This document shows positions 14,552 through 28,439 of a stretch of 64,000 bases of DNA, piece by piece. The position numbers were made by a program, and so were the translations under genes. The notes under the pieces were generated by a model. It worked only from the letters and a program-made list of their open reading frames with translations. It was not told where the DNA came from and made no database searches. Source of the stretch: Turnera subulata (lineage: Eukaryota > Streptophyta > Magnoliopsida > Malpighiales > Passifloraceae); assembly GCA_028386065.3 (NCBI GenBank), contig JAKUCV010001446.1, forward strand, positions 62,001 through 126,000, written 5' to 3'. Position 1 is the first letter of the stretch. Each line of letters begins with the position of its first letter.

Positions 14552-15518
14552 CTCTTGTTGTGGATTTAGCTTGGTGTAGTGGAACCAATTGCTTCCAGAG
14601 AATAAGATACCATACTCGTAGTCATCGTCATTTGCCAGAGAAATGCAGTTTTTCTACTGCATAGACAAGCCATAGAGGGGGAAAACTTGCTCTACTTCCA
14701 TTTGGAGCCACAACAAACTGATCTGCAAGGTTAAGATTATAGTCATGGCCTTACATTGTCAAGCAGTGCTTGGGATCAAAGGTTTGGTAGAGCATTGGCC
14801 ATAACCCAACCAACTACCACCAAAGATGATTATGGGGAATGTTGGGCTCAATGTACTCTGTAAGAACAACATTTTTTGTGAACCTCATAGTTGAGTACAG
14901 AATATACACTCTGCACGGATATATAGTTTTCTGGCAGATTAGTCGCTTCTTCTCAACATGCATGTTACTAGTTGAAGCTTTGCCATTGGCCAACTGTGAA
15001 AAAGGTATGAAAAGGCCACAAAAAACACACGGGGAATTCCAATTGTCGACATGGCAGGAAGAGGGCCATAAATCAGTCATTATTATTTGTTCATTTAGGG
15101 TGTCAAAGACCAAATTATGAATCTGAATCAGTTACAGTAGCCTGTAAGGATGGACTAATACGATACCCAGATTAGCTCAACTCTTTCTTCAGTATATCCA
15201 CGGAAAATCATGGAAGCAAGGTAGACTATATCTTTTCCGTCAGCTGTTGCAATTAGCAGTTTGTACCAATTTGACGACGGGGTTTACACTGATAATACTC
15301 CCTAGCAATAAAACAATAAATGTTTTCTGTTTCCCTATTGAGACAATCCTCAAATACCATCTCCTGCCACTCCTAGGGCATAATATTTGTGTATAACTTT
15401 TTTCCCATGAAGTTATGGCATTTCATCGCCATTATGGGAAAAATTAGCTAAAACACAAAGGTAAAAAGAAAATCCTATATGGCTTCAGAGTCACAACAAA
15501 GAAGAAAATATTTCTGTA
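14552..15518. other. Convergent intergenic region
   Basis: This lies between two gene 3' ends, so it mainly holds 3' UTRs. A 99-codon minus frame (14814-15113) and an overlapping plus frame have no recognisable features and I leave them unannotated. I see no repeat. Confidence 0.5.
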
Positions 15519-17438
15519 TCATTCCTTCATATTATCATCATCATCCCAACCACCATGAGAGTGTTCACGATGCTCCGAGGGATGTCTAGGGCCTCCTTTC
15601 CACCGAATCTCATCCCTTGTCTGTTCTTCAGTTGATGGGAGATTCTTATATTCTTCTCTTTCCTGATATGAGAATTGAGAAATTTCATTTTAGACATAAG
15701 AGCAAAGATTTCTTGGAAAGGGGAAAAGTCTATAAGGGACAACAATGATTAGACCTGCCCAGATTCTCCTTGATGCCCCATCAAATTATTATCTCTCTTT
15801 TGCATCACTGATGTCACAAACTTTGCAGCATCGCTAAATACTTGAAACCCCTGAATATCTCCATTTCTGATACTAGCTTCAAGCTGCAAAAGCGCAAGTT
15901 ATTGAATTCATATTGGCAAATAGATGTTTTGGAAAATGTTTCACAGCTTCAGCATCACCCCACTCATTTACAGAGAATCCTAAGACTCTGAAGCTAGACA
16001 ACTGAAAAGCTTGGTTCGCGTAGAAATGAAAACTCCTACCTGAACATGAATGGCGCCCAAAATAATGCTAGCAATAGGCAGCCAACTCTCCTCAGGAGAC
16101 AAAGCCATATTTGATCTGTTAGTAATATGCACACAATATCAGAGTCGGTTTGAAACATCAATTCAAGTTAAAAAAATCACATCGACAAGATAAAAGAGCT
16201 GTGCAGACAGATCAATCACTATTGTGAAATTTGGGAACGGTTTTACTCCAGTCAATAATTCAGTGTTAAAATTACATCATATACATTGCACAATCATATC
16301 TGGAAACATTCCACACATATCTGGAAGCATCACCACAATACATAGGGAAAAATACACTCCATAATCCCAAATGCAGAAAGATGAAATACTGCTCATCCTT
16401 AATTTCTTTCTAACAGAGAGGATCAAGTGGGAAATTCAAGATCCAACATAGGGTTGAATATTGAGTTCAACGCCTAATCTGTGGAGTATGCAAGTGACAG
16501 GGCCAGGAAAACCGAATGCTCAAGTTCGCATAACAAATCTAATGCTGAATAATCTGTGGACTACGCAAGTAAAGTCTAAAACACAATAAATGTGCACAAA
16601 AGTAGAATTTCTTTCTTTCCAAAAGATGAACCATGAAGGAATCACCCGCAAAAGGAGTATGGTAAACACCAAACTTGCAAAAAGCACTCGAAACAATGTT
16701 CCATAAAACCCTCACAAATCCTAAATCCTTACATCAATCAATCATGAGCAGAGAATATCCAAAATCAAAGCTATACCTCAAATAAGGAGCCAAATATGCA
16801 AGCGCATAAAAAGCATACCGCCTTTTTCCAGTATCAAGCCACGCAAACACCCAACTCTAATCACACAATCCACCAAAAACCCACAAGTAAATCAGCATAA
16901 AGCAAGTTTCTTTCAAATACAGGGCACAAATTTTTAAACAAATATATAAAATTCAAGAACACAACGAACTACAAGAAGCACTACGGACCAGCCAATTGAA
17001 GTAAGGGATAAAACTGATGATCCCCATGACGGTAAATCTGGTGTCAGTAGAATCGATCGCCGAATCACTGTCCTCATCCTTGGGGGGCACGTCGGTTGGC
17101 AGGACCAAAGTGCTCAACAAGCACGCGCCAATGGCGGCAGCAAACGGCGCGTCGTGGGACAGCTCCGCCCTGCATATTCCTCCGCTCCTGATGTTCCTCT
17201 GTGGAAAGGGAAGAGGTAGAAACTAAAAATAACAGCGAGAAAGGAGAAGTTCAGTTCAGTTCAGTTCAGCGAAGTAGTTAGCAAGGCAGTTAAAGAAAAA
17301 AACAGAAAAAAGTTCGAAGTAGTGAATTTTGTTTACCTTGGACGAAGGAACTAGTATGTGAACTCTTCTGGGACTTAAGGGAGGTTTAGGATGGAGTAGG
17401 ATAGGAGAAGAGGGTGGAGTAAAAGTCAGGGTGACCAT
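15519..17438 (-). CDS. Probable chloroplast membrane protein, unknown function
   Basis: Six exons: 17438-17337, 17198-16989, 16856-16777, 16115-16040, 15883-15755, 15662-15519. All have GT-AG borders and frame is kept, giving 246 residues. The N terminus is Ser/Pro/Thr-rich with basic residues and no acid before position 34, suggesting a plastid transit peptide. Residues about 90-132 hold two hydrophobic stretches (around ISFIPYFNWLSWVFAWL and YAFYALAYLAPYL) that could be membrane spans. A soluble part follows. The C terminus is hydrophilic, with an acidic and His-rich tail. I do not recognise the family. It is transcribed in the same direction as the kinase behind it and converges on the gene at 13,269. 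Confidence 0.78.
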
Positions 17439-18457
17439 ATTCTCTTCAAGTTTTGATTTATGTCCTTTTTTTTTCTTACATGTGCAGGAGAAGAACAAGA
17501 GTGGCAGATTCTCGGTTGCGCACTTATTGGGGTCTGGGAAGAGACTACTGTGAATCTCTCGCTTCTGAATTATGAAATCGACATTGTCTTTAAATCATAT
17601 AAATAAATTTATTTATTAGTTCTTTTACCCTAACAGATTTGTGAATTGGGCTATTAGGCCCAACGAAGTTGGGAATGAAGAACAGATGTTTGGTAATTTT
17701 GATGTGTTATGTTTTCCGTTTTTTGATCAAATACCAACACAATATCTAGAAAGCATTCACGTAACAAATTCTCTTGCCCAAAATGCACAAGTTAGTAAAG
17801 GAGTTGAATTACTCGCCGTGGCTCACTACTTCGAAATGGAAAGCTTAGGCTTATGCCTTTTTACTTATTGCCATTCATTTCTCACATAGTTACAAAATTC
17901 CAAACTACATACTGTGTATAAGGAGAAAGTTGCAATATGATTCCCGTTAAGTACAATGAACGAAAGAAACGGGCATTAAGTTCTACCAACATATACAAAA
18001 TCATATAAGCCTATATGGCAAAATGATACATACACCTGAATACAGATCATGATACATGGTACATGTGGGTTGATGTGTAGCCAAACATTAGAACATTTTT
18101 TTTAACTTTCTCTAGCCAACTGCTTCAATAAGGGAAAAGCCAGACTGTCGAACACTACTAGTTCAGAGATAGTACAAGGTGGAGCTCGCTTTCTATGGTG
18201 GGTGGCATTGGCGGGCACTGTCATGAACCAACCGCTATCTGCGTTTGTAGCTGATGTTGTAGGAATATCTGACGCCTTGGATATGAATGTAACAGAGGAG
18301 ACCCAGAAACACAAGGCATACTTTCCACCATCATCAATACCCAGAAACATCTCCCCACCAGTCCGGCTAAAGAATTACAACATTTATCTGCATGATGTAC
18401 AGCTTTTATCTGAATGTACAGGACGGCTTCACTTGCATTAACAGAAAGTTTCAGTCG
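17439..18457. other. Intergenic: promoter of the membrane protein gene and kinase 3' UTR
   Basis: This lies upstream of the minus-strand gene at 17438 and downstream of the kinase stop at 18458. The 82-codon frames at 17641-17889 and 18102-18350 have no recognisable features. I see no repeat. Confidence 0.5.
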
Positions 18458-21400
18458 TCAGGCATCCACTTCCCTCCTATCCCCGTTCTGTTCTTGGCCC
18501 GATGCCGATTTCAACTGTTGTTGCAGCTGCAAAACATAAAGATTGGTTTTCTTACACAGGGTAAAAAGAATATTTAGTGTGAAATCATTTCTATTTTCAT
18601 CGCAGGACAAGGCAGCTTTCCCACAGAAATGCTTGGTCAATAACCATGTGATGGCTCATAGTCATGACAAAAGAGACAAAGAAAGAAACAAAATTAACCC
18701 TCTTGAAGGCCCACCTGCATATACTTCAACCTTTCAGCATTCAATTCATCAGATAAACTGATCATCCTGCAAAAATTTTGGAGGAAAAAGGGACATTAAA
18801 TTTCATATCTAAAGGAACAAAATTAAAAAATATAAATAAATAAATAATTTACCTTGTCTGGAGCTCAGCTATCTTTATCAACAACATCTTCTCCCTCTCA
18901 GAGACTGCTGCTTCAACCTGTTAGGTAAGGAAATTAACGACAGGAAAGCATCCCCGGCATGATGAAAATATTATATCATGATGCAACAATCTATTAAGCA
19001 ACAAGGAGATGAGTCAACATCAGAGACTGATTCAGATCGCCGATTATTTCAAGAACTAAGTCATAACCAAGAATTATTTTTTTTCTATTTTGGGCCAACA
19101 AAGCATAATTATTCAGGAACAGTAATATAAACATCATATGGAGGCTTCGGAGAAGAGCATCTAGATAGAGAGTGGAAACCCAGAGAATCAAAACTTCGTA
19201 ACTGGACTCTACCCTCTTTCAGATCAAATCTGCTAAATCACATATGAAATCTCTAAGAATCCTATTTCAGCAAAGGATCTTTTGGATGATATAATAGACA
19301 TCCTTCTTAATTTGTAATCAAATAGAGATTCTTAAAGTGTCCTCACATCAAACCTAAACCAACAGAAAGGCTAATCCCATACAAATACCAAAACTGTGGC
19401 ATGCATCGCTACTGAGGACTACCAATCATGGCTTGCCTACAGAATAAATTCACAGAAAAGAAAAAAGAGAAAGAAAAGAAATTTACATTTCCATTGTTCT
19501 CTGGACTGCGAGGCAATGGTGGTAACTTTCCATTTTGTGCTGCTGACAGAGAAAGTAACTAGTTCAATTTCTCCTCCTTCCAAAATAGTTACATTAAATA
19601 CTGCAACATAACAGCTCTTTTTACTCACCGTCTATTGACTCAGGCACTTGCAAGCTATTCAAAAGATTCATGATGATATCCTAAATCAAAAAAGAGTTGT
19701 CAATACAAAGATGACCAGCAAAAGAAAGTTGTAAAATCATCAGATCAACAGTAAATTGAAAAACTTTACCTGTTGGATTGAGGTCTGCTGAAAAAGATTT
19801 TGAAGGTGAGGCAACAGAAGGGACGGAAATACACTCCCATTGCTAACCTCCTTGGGGGAGTGACTGGTAGGCTGAAAAACAAAATGAAAATGACACTGTA
19901 TCATGAGGGGACAACAAAAATCGGCTGTGATTATGGACATTAGGGTATGAACATGAAAATCTACAGAAACTGGTTTCTAAAACTGAGTATTGTTTGAACT
20001 TCTCAAACTCAAATGTCTCTAGAAAAGATTCTCACATATTCGAGTTAAATGTAGTTGGACTAACTAGAGCAATATTAAAACTTAAGAGTAAACAAAGAGC
20101 ATGAGGTGAGCACAAACCGTTGGCTTCGAATCAAATATCCAGTCACCAACGCTAGCAGACTTTCTCAGTGGTGAGCCCTGAAAATTATGGCAAAATGTCA
20201 AGTGAGAAGCAGACAATAAATATGATATCTACAAAGCAGCATACAAAGATTGGCTACCTACCTGAGAAGAGCGGCGCGGAACTGTACTTAATGGAATATC
20301 CTAGGACACATTGTCAGTTAGTGACAGCAGCATAATAAGAAAAAAAAAATCATGAGAATTAATTCGTACCTTAGCAAGATCTAAATTTTCTGATGTCACC
20401 GAGAATCGACCCTTTATTTGCACCAAATTGGTCTTCGACTTGTCATCCAAGGAATCCCTAAAGCCTAAGAAGGACAAGGAAACGTCAGCTTAAAGTACCC
20501 CAAAAAGCTATAAAGAGTCCATAACATCAGAATTCTAAGCCCTATTACAGGAATAACAGGTCTGGTGGTATCTTTATGGTTCCATTTTTTTTTCTTTCAA
20601 GGATTGACAAGATGAAGATGATAGATGATGACAGCAATTCTCAAAGCACATGGTAAATTTGTACCTCCTGATGATTTTATGGGAGCTGATAAACTATTTG
20701 CCGAAGCCCGGTTTGGAAGCATCAAAGGACCACTAAAGCTTGGGATTCTTCGAACATCACGAGTGGATTTTTCAGTCGTTGGTTGGTTTTCATTGTCAAC
20801 CCTACAGTTAAAACAAGGGTATGGCAACTTTAATTAGAATAAACAGAAACATAAAGGTCATGTAGACACTGGTTCCATAAAATTTCAAAAGAAAATGCAA
20901 TACGTTTTCGAAGAACCAAAAAGGAATGCAGACGAAGATTCATTAACAATCACGTAGTCCATGAGAATCAAGTATTTACCAAAATTATTCCTTTTCATGA
21001 AAGTTTAAAGAAGGTAAAATTTTAAATGAACCACACTCAGTTTGGATTGTTCAAGTAAACACTAACACTAATGTATCATCACTTGCACCTCCGCTTACGC
21101 ATTAGCCCTTATTGAACATTCTTCTTTAAATAAATTTAAAAAATAATGTGACCACTTGAGCTGAGAGTAAATGGATTGAAGGTCAATCAAATTTAGCACA
21201 TAAGTCAATCAATTGTTTTCTTTCTCTTCTTTCAACATCTTATTGCAACGTGATAGGTATCAGAACAGAATAAACAAAAGCTTAGACTGAATGCGGGTAA
21301 GCATCTTATTCATAGGAATTAGAATTCAAACAAAGGAAAACACCCAAAGTCACTGTTTCAAACCACCATATTATCGGTATAATTAATGGTGAAGAACTTA

Positions 21401-24400
21401 ACAACTATGTAGATACCTTTCAGAAGTTCGCCCCCTATCTGATAAAGAATGACCAAGTACAGTTCCAGGCATGAGCGGCCCACTAACAGTTTGGCGACTT
21501 CTCGCCGGTTTAACCTTGGTTTGTATGATATCATTATCTGAGGTTGACGCCTTTGCATCAGTGGTAGACATATTTTTGTTCTGACCAAATTTGTCCAGGC
21601 AACTGGTTTCTAGTGGTTCACATTCCAAAAACTTTCCCTTGTTCTGGAGGCTCTCAGTCCGAAGTAATTCATCTCCCTCTATTTGTTCTCTAAGTGCAGT
21701 CTGTTGAATATCACTATTTGAATTATGTCTCACTAAATTTGACTGGCTATGTGTTACAGCCTGCAAATAACAAACAAGCTACAAGATTAAGAATCAAATT
21801 TGACGTCTATAAGAAATCATCACAAAGAGAAGCAAAGATAAACATGGCAGATAGAAAAATTTTTGGACATTTAACAAGTATGTAACCTTATCATATCCAA
21901 ATAGTTTTATGCCTTCATCTTCTTCTCTGGTCCCAACTATATCATCATCATCTCGCACCTGATAAACAGGCAAAAAGCATTAACTGAAACTTACTACTTA
22001 TTACTTATGGAAAACAAGCTGATCTAATAATGGAGGATTAACTTACTAATGATGCTTGGGCTTTTAGATCCTCGATATCGAAATTCCAAGCACTAACGCC
22101 TCGCTGGTACTCACTCTGATAAGAGCAAGAAACATCACCAGAAAATATCAGAGAAACAAAATTCAAAAATCTTTGGACTCTGATGACAGCTACATAAGTG
22201 AAAATAGTTCAATACAGCTGTTATTGGCCAAAGACAGACAAAAAAAGTTTCAAAGAGGAAAGGGTTTGAGGTATAATTTGCAAGCATCATCAACTTGGTT
22301 ATACAGACAGAATCTAGGTGCAGCAAAGAAAAGAAGAAACAGGTTATTGTGAAGAAAGATCATGTTCCTGGCTCGAATCACACAAAGAAACAAGTCAAAC
22401 TTTGGTTTGGCAATCTTCCTAATGAGATATTCCAACCATAGCTCCAATATGAAGGGCGTATAGTTAAAAGATAAGCAAAAAAATTCCAAGAAACTAATTA
22501 TGCTGAACTGCTTCTGATTGAAACAGATGGATTAGGAAGTCATATCAAATGAGAAGTATGCCAGTATGACAAGCACTTCAACTCATGCATGTCCAACCTA
22601 TTATGGAAAAATAGGGGAGGGGGGCGGGAGGGGAGGTGGGGTGGGAAACCCATCAGAAAAATTCTAGGAAAACAAAATAAAGGTCAAGAGAATACAAAAC
22701 AAAGAGAACAAGAAAGTAGGTGCTCTAAATTTTTTTTTAAAAAAAAAAAAAAAAGAAAAACAAAGTTCGCAAACACAAGATTGACCACAACTTATACCTG
22801 TGATAAAGCTTCTTGTTCTGCAGAAGGCATTTTCTTTAGAGCTAGCTGTGCAGCATCCTTGAGCTGGAACATTTCAGCAAGCCCGTCAAAAAATTAAGCT
22901 ATAAAAAAATAAGATACAAAGCCAGATGACACCAGTATGTAAGCAAACCTGGAGGGCTTTCACACGATTCCAAAGTGGGGGCAGATCAGCAAACAAGCCC
23001 TTCACAGAGAGTTCTGGTGGCTTTGCTTGCTTGAAAAATGAATGTTTTAATAATTTATCTGCTGTTGGCCTCTTGGTTTGATCTTTGACCAGGCACATTG
23101 CTACCATTTCTTTAAAAGACTGGCCACAGCTGGAAATGCTCCGATTAGAATCTCAACTTACATGATGAAATCAACAATAACATCCAATGAAGAAGTATTT
23201 TCTGACCATGTTGCTAGGTAACAGCACGATGCAACCACGCCTAATGATGCATGTGCAGACACAAAATTAATGAAGCAAGAATATATAGAGAAAGAAGTCC
23301 AGTACCTTAGAAAATTTTTTGTCACGATCATAATCAAGCCCAGGAGGAGCATTTTGTATAGTCATTAGAAGAACCTATGTGAAGAAACGACAGCAGGAAA
23401 GACATTAGTTTCAATACAAATTTGAAAGCAAGCCATGGCAAGCTGATGCTGTGGCTTGGTCATAACTAATGTTGGATCCTAACATGAAGAAATACCTTCA
23501 TTGGAGGATATTTTGAGAAAGGTGCATGGCCATGTGCCAACTCAAGTGCTGTAATACCAAACGACCAGATATCAGCCCTGCGCAACCAGTAGAGAAACAA
23601 TGAGGCACAGAGCTGAAGCAGCAAAGCCTTGAAAACTCGAAGAGTAAGAGATAGGAGAAAATAAATGCCAATTAATAATAATTCAATCACATTTTTGGTT
23701 GTACATGCTATTTAATGTGATAGGATGATTCTATTCAACATTATTCAGTATTTTCTACTATGTAACACTTAGCCTTCAGAGCATATAAACATAGCCTCTT
23801 ATCAAGAACAAAATTTGTGTTATTGTTACTACTTGAGTTTCCAGAGAACCAGTACTCTTCCACTTGTGGTTCAAACCTTCTTTTACATCCAGGGCCTTCT
23901 TCGAGGCTTAGTTTGGGAGGAAGGGAAATCGGGAGGAAAGAAAGCATTGAGAGGAATGCACATTTTTCTATGGAAATTCCCTTGTTTGGGAAGTGAAGGA
24001 ATGGTGGAGCGAATGGAAAGCGGGGAGAAAATTTTCTCTCTGGACCCACAATTTCCAATCTCTCCAATTTAGGGAGAATTTGGAAGGAAAAGCTAGAAAA
24101 TGACATATTTATCCTTGTTATCTTTCTTTCATACTAACAATAAATGATAAAATTGTAATTCTCTCCTTTAAACTCTTACCTAAATAATAAAAAATAGGAT
24201 TCTCTCCCTCTTTCATTCCTCTCACTTTTGAGCTTTCCGAACAAGTGAGGAGAAGATAATTTTCATCCCCTCCCACATTCATTCACTTCACCTTCATTCC
24301 CTCCTTTTTCTCACCTCCCCAATTTATTTCCCAAACTTAGCCTAACAGTTGTGAAGTTTTACCAGCCATTCACATAACAATACCAAACAATTGCAACAAA

Positions 24401-26937
24401 CAAGACTTGGGAATGAAAGAATGCTACATGTGACTAGGGCAATACATTGACCTAATTAACTTGCATGGCTATATAAGCACAAGAAGTTAAGCAATACAGT
24501 TATGAGGTTTGCACACACACACACACATTTTTAGTACAAACAGCAGTCAACAATTATTGCAGCAGCATTCGTTTGGGAAATACACAAGACATATGGAACA
24601 ATAATCAATCTTAACATGCATAAAATGATGGAAACAGAGCCTCTAAGTTCATATGAACATCAATTTTAAAGGAATAAAATTTAAAATAATTACAGTTCAA
24701 TTAACCTAGACACGCTGCAAGATGTGAAAGCAATCCTATCATTCCTGCATTGTTAGACAACACACCTAAATGCCACTAGTTATCAGCATCCCTGTATGCC
24801 ATGAGTGGACCACAATTTTCACAATTAACAACACGGAAGACTATAAACTCACTTGGAATTATATCCACTTCCTGGCTGCAATACCTCTGGAGCCATCCTG
24901 AAAGTTGTGAATAAAAATCAAGGTTGTAAAAGTCTTTACATACACACAGCATCCAGTTGAAACTACTTCATAAAAGATTCACCCAGGATGCAACTTACCA
25001 GCATGGAGTTCCAACAAACGTGTTCCTTGACCTTTGCCTATCACCTGTTTCAAACATGCAAGCTGTAACGCCAAAGTCAGCAAGCTTTACTGCCCCACTA
25101 GTATCCAGTAGTATGTTTCCAGCCTGTAAATATTAGTGGAAGACAACTAAAACTCAGTGTTTAGGTAAAACAGATAGCAAACAAACAGATATAATAAAGC
25201 ACCAGACAAACAAAGGCATGGCCCTAATGCTCAGCACACCTTAACATCCCGATGGATATGCCCTTGTCGATGTAGGTATTCCAAAGCCTTGAGCGTTTCC
25301 TTCAGAATTGAACAGATAGCGGCCTCTTCAAATCCATCTGGATATGCTATCTTCATAAGATGCAAGCAAGAACCTTCAGCCATGAATGGCATGACCACCC
25401 ATAGATTCCGGTCAACAACAAATGAACAATATGACTTGATAACATTCGGATGATCTATCAAACTCATCGTTTGAGCTTCCCTCCGTATATCATCCTACAA
25501 AAAGCAAAAAATTTATCAAAATGCCAATTTCAGGAATAAATTAAAAAAAAAGATGGAGAGAACTCTTCCAGCAAAGGAAAATAGAAAGCAATACATAACA
25601 GCTGGCAAAACAAGAGATTGCACACACGCGCGCACAAACACATACCCAAAAATAGAGAGTACATTTTTCCTAATCTCCAAAAACTAGATACATTACCACA
25701 ATTTCGATATGGTAAATCCACCCTATCTAATGACATTAAGTTCAAAGTCAAACTCAAATATAAGACAATGAAAAAACAACTAGTATACCTAAAAAAAGCT
25801 CTGAAATGTATATACTTGTATTAATTGTGAAGTCTAGCTGCAACCTAAATCAAGACCAAGAAACAGCTCATATGCCCAAACATAACTCTGGCATATACAC
25901 CCATTCACCATACAATCTCGAATTAGGAGAGATAGCTCGACATGTGCGCGTGCACATACAACATTTACCATAATGCAAACACATCTCTGATACATATATA
26001 TACCATCATTAAGTTCAAAGTCGAGCTCGAACCTAAGTGAAGAATTAAAAGCAGCTATTGTAGCAGCATAACTATGAAACATTGTAAAACCTATTCACTC
26101 CACAACTAAACAGCACTTTTCACATCAAAAGACCTAGCTCCTCATGTGCATGCGTGCACACACAACATTTACCGTAAATTAGCCATAACTGTAAACATAA
26201 ATCTGAAGCCTACATACTAGCATTGAATTCTAAGTCGAGCTCAAATCCAAAAACACCAAATAACAGCTCATGCATCCAAACATCACCCAGAATGTATCTA
26301 AACAAATAGCCATAATTCTATCCACTCTATAATTAACCACCACTTTTTGCATTAAAAAGCAAGTGCAACGTGCATGAACAATTGCGAACACAACACTTAC
26401 CATAAACATAGATACACACTCGTATTAAGTTCAACCTAGGGCACGAATCTAGAAAAACAAAAAGAACAAAAAACAACTCATTTATCCAAGCATAACTCTC
26501 ATATACTTAAACATAACTATTGACTCTACACTTAACAAATACTTCTTTGCATTAACAAAGCTAGCTTAGTGCCATAAATAACTCTTGGCCATAACCTCAA
26601 AGGAAAACACACACACAATAAAGCTCCAAATGGAGCTTAAACATTTAAAACGGCTCATATACCAGAACATAAATCTGCAAAATTAAATCATCTATCTCCT
26701 CTACAACTAACGAGCAAGTTCTACGTTCGAAGAGCTAACTCAACGAACGCCGAAACATTTTCCATAAACAAGAATTAGCAAAAGAATTCAACTCTACAAG
26801 GTAGAACGAGAACGAATCTGGCGATAAAATCTAAATCAAAGCTATACATCAAACGATCTAACTAAGCAACGCTAAGTCCAGTGGTAGTCAATCCAAGTCA
26901 TAGTTTAGGTCTTCTCTAGTGAGTGAGATGTTAACAA

Positions 26938-26968
<31 letters not shown>

Positions 26969-27155
26969 GTGAAGCACGAACCAGATTGCTGTTGCAGCGA
27001 TCGAGATCCAAGCACTTAACGGCGACGACGTCATTGAGGGGCAAGAAGATCGCCCGATAAACCGTCGCGCTGGCTCCGTAACCGACTTCTTCGAGGAGCC
27101 TGTAGTCGTTGGGATTTAGGGAGTACGCCTTCGGATTCCCGCCCATCCGCCCCAT
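18458..27155 (-). CDS. STE20-group Ser/Thr kinase, OSR1/BLUS1-like
   Basis: Exons: 27155-26982, 25494-25240, 25123-24999, 24897-24853, 23577-23496, 23374-23306, 23119-22949, 22863-22798, 22115-22047, 21958-21887, 21760-21417, 20801-20665, 20464-20370, 20300-20262, 20177-20118, 19871-19770, 19680-19629, 19542-19487, 18917-18853, 18766-18715, 18526-18458. All are GT-AG and total 732 residues. Kinase domain about 17-285: GYGASATV loop (25-32), catalytic Lys47, Glu64, HRDVKAGN (139-146), DFG (159-161), GTPCWMAPE (181-189). All catalytic residues are present. The tail is Ser-rich and basic, ending in a coiled coil (about 655-725). Family knowledge: plant OSR1-like kinases include BLUS1 of blue-light stomatal signalling, but this longer form belongs to a sister group, so I give no symbol. 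Exon 18 is the least certain; it is needed to restore phase. Confidence 0.92.
23905..24342. mobile_element. Probable MITE in kinase intron 4
   Basis: The ends form an imperfect inverted repeat: GGCTTAGTTTGGGA on the left and, reversed, GGCTAAGTTTGGGA on the right. The interior is GA-rich on the left and TC-rich on the right, so the whole 438 bp could fold back. GG..TTTGG-type ends recall PIF/Harbinger (Tourist) MITEs, but I could not find a matching TTA duplication, so the superfamily is open. Confidence 0.55.
25829..26760. repeat. Degenerate ~200-bp tandem repeat in kinase intron 1
   Basis: A block resembling TTAAGTTCAAAGTCGAGCTC, then AACAGCTCATATGCCCAAAC, then a CATAACT phrase and CTCCACAACTAA, recurs near 25829, 26007, 26223, 26422 and 26630. 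The copies are heavily diverged. CATGTGCGCGTGCACA-like alternating runs sit between some of them. Confidence 0.6.
26937..26968. repeat. (GAA)n microsatellite at the kinase intron 1 donor
   Basis: About ten GAA units lie just 14 bp inside the first intron (TTC repeats on the coding strand). Confidence 0.9.
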
Positions 27156-27520
27156 TTCTCTACCCGGACCCGGTGACCCGTCCGGAAAAAAATCAAAACC
27201 GACCCGGTTTATAATTAAAAAGGAAGCTGGCTGCCGTGTTTGTTTTTGGTTTTTGTGGTGTGTGTGTCTGTGTGGGGTGGGTGGGTGTCTGGATCCGTTG
27301 ACCGCCGATATTAGAGACAGAGGGGGAATGGGTGGAGACTGGAGGAAGTAGAGGGAAACGAGGGGGGTGTGAGTGTGACGTGGCGGGTTCTGGAGGTGCC
27401 CACGTGGATTTAGGATTATATGAAGGCACCGGGACCCACGGTGTGTTGTAATAAAAAAGATCTTTGTAAAAAGAACGAAATGTTTTTGTAAAAATTGTTT
27501 AATTGCAATTAGCACACATT
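27156..27520 (-). promoter_or_regulatory. Kinase 5' region with two ACGTG-core motifs
   Basis: Upstream of the kinase start, GACGTGGC (27378-27385) and CACGTGG (27401-27407) are G-box/ABRE-like sites 20-odd bases apart, about 225-250 bp from the ATG. Paired ACGTG cores are typical of bZIP-bound, abscisic-acid or light-responsive plant promoters. Function here is inference. Confidence 0.45.
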
Positions 27521-28400
27521 ATCATTTGTAAACTGTGTTTTTGTTGGTCAAATTTCTTAATCATGTTGACTTCATTGCTTTCTTCTTTTTCTTTATGAGA
27601 ATGTGTTGACTTTTTTATAGGAATTGTTATATTGCCGTCTGTATTTCAATCTGTGCCTTAGTACAATTTTGTTTCGTCAAGTTTTGTTCCTTGCAAAAGA
27701 AGCACATTTGCTTGCATGACCACGCAGCACAAAATGATTCATGTCATATCTCAACTTTGCATACGTATACTTTATGAAATTGAAAACCAGATGAGACTGC
27801 ATTTATTGCATGTTTGGCTTAGTAAAAGATTGATTGCTTGTTAAATTCAATGTTATATTAGTTTTTGTCGAGATCATGCTGCAAAAAAACATGTATTGAC
27901 CATTTTTTGTTTTTTCCGGGTAACTATGTATTGACCTTGGTTTTTTTTGGGTAAATATGTATTGACCGTTCTTATCATCAACATTTAGTCAAGAATAATA
28001 ATTCTGAAGATGATTATGGTCTCTTTAACTATCTTATTTCAATGACTTTACGACTGGGCTAAATACTTGGTCAATATAATGATTATATCCAGTAATTGGC
28101 CTGCTTGACTATCTTGTCAACTGACTTCTTTTGTTGATAATTTTACAATCGAGTTTCCTATATTCCAACTAAAGTAGTGTCATTTGTTGGGTACAAAAAA
28201 AACTTAAGTGTCATTTGGTAAATTGAGTTTGTGGAATCACATTTTTCAGCAAACAATAAAGAAAAAAAATGTGATTTTGGTTACTATAGTAGGTTTGTCG
28301 AAGAAATCAAACAAGTTTATCCTCCTTCATTTATAAATATATTAGTATATTCATTTCTAATGCAAGTTGGAATTGGCCTGGCACAGCATCTTTAGTTTAT
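27521..28400. other. AT-rich intergenic region
   Basis: No gene or clear repeat is visible. TATGTATTGACC occurs twice (about 27925 and 27955), and short TTGACT/TTGACC (W-box-like) words are scattered, as expected in AT-rich plant DNA. Confidence 0.4.
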
Positions 28401-28439
28401 CCTCTTCATCAACAACGGAGTTACGGTGGATTCTATTTA

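Noticed and set aside
17017..17226. 69-codon plus frame
   Set aside because: Antisense shadow of exon 2 of the minus-strand membrane protein gene, which has proper splice sites and frame continuity.
19437..19628. Kinase exon 17 read straight into exon 19
   Set aside because: That join gives an immediate stop. A 56-nt exon at 19542-19487 with good splice sites restores the frame and gives plausible sequence.
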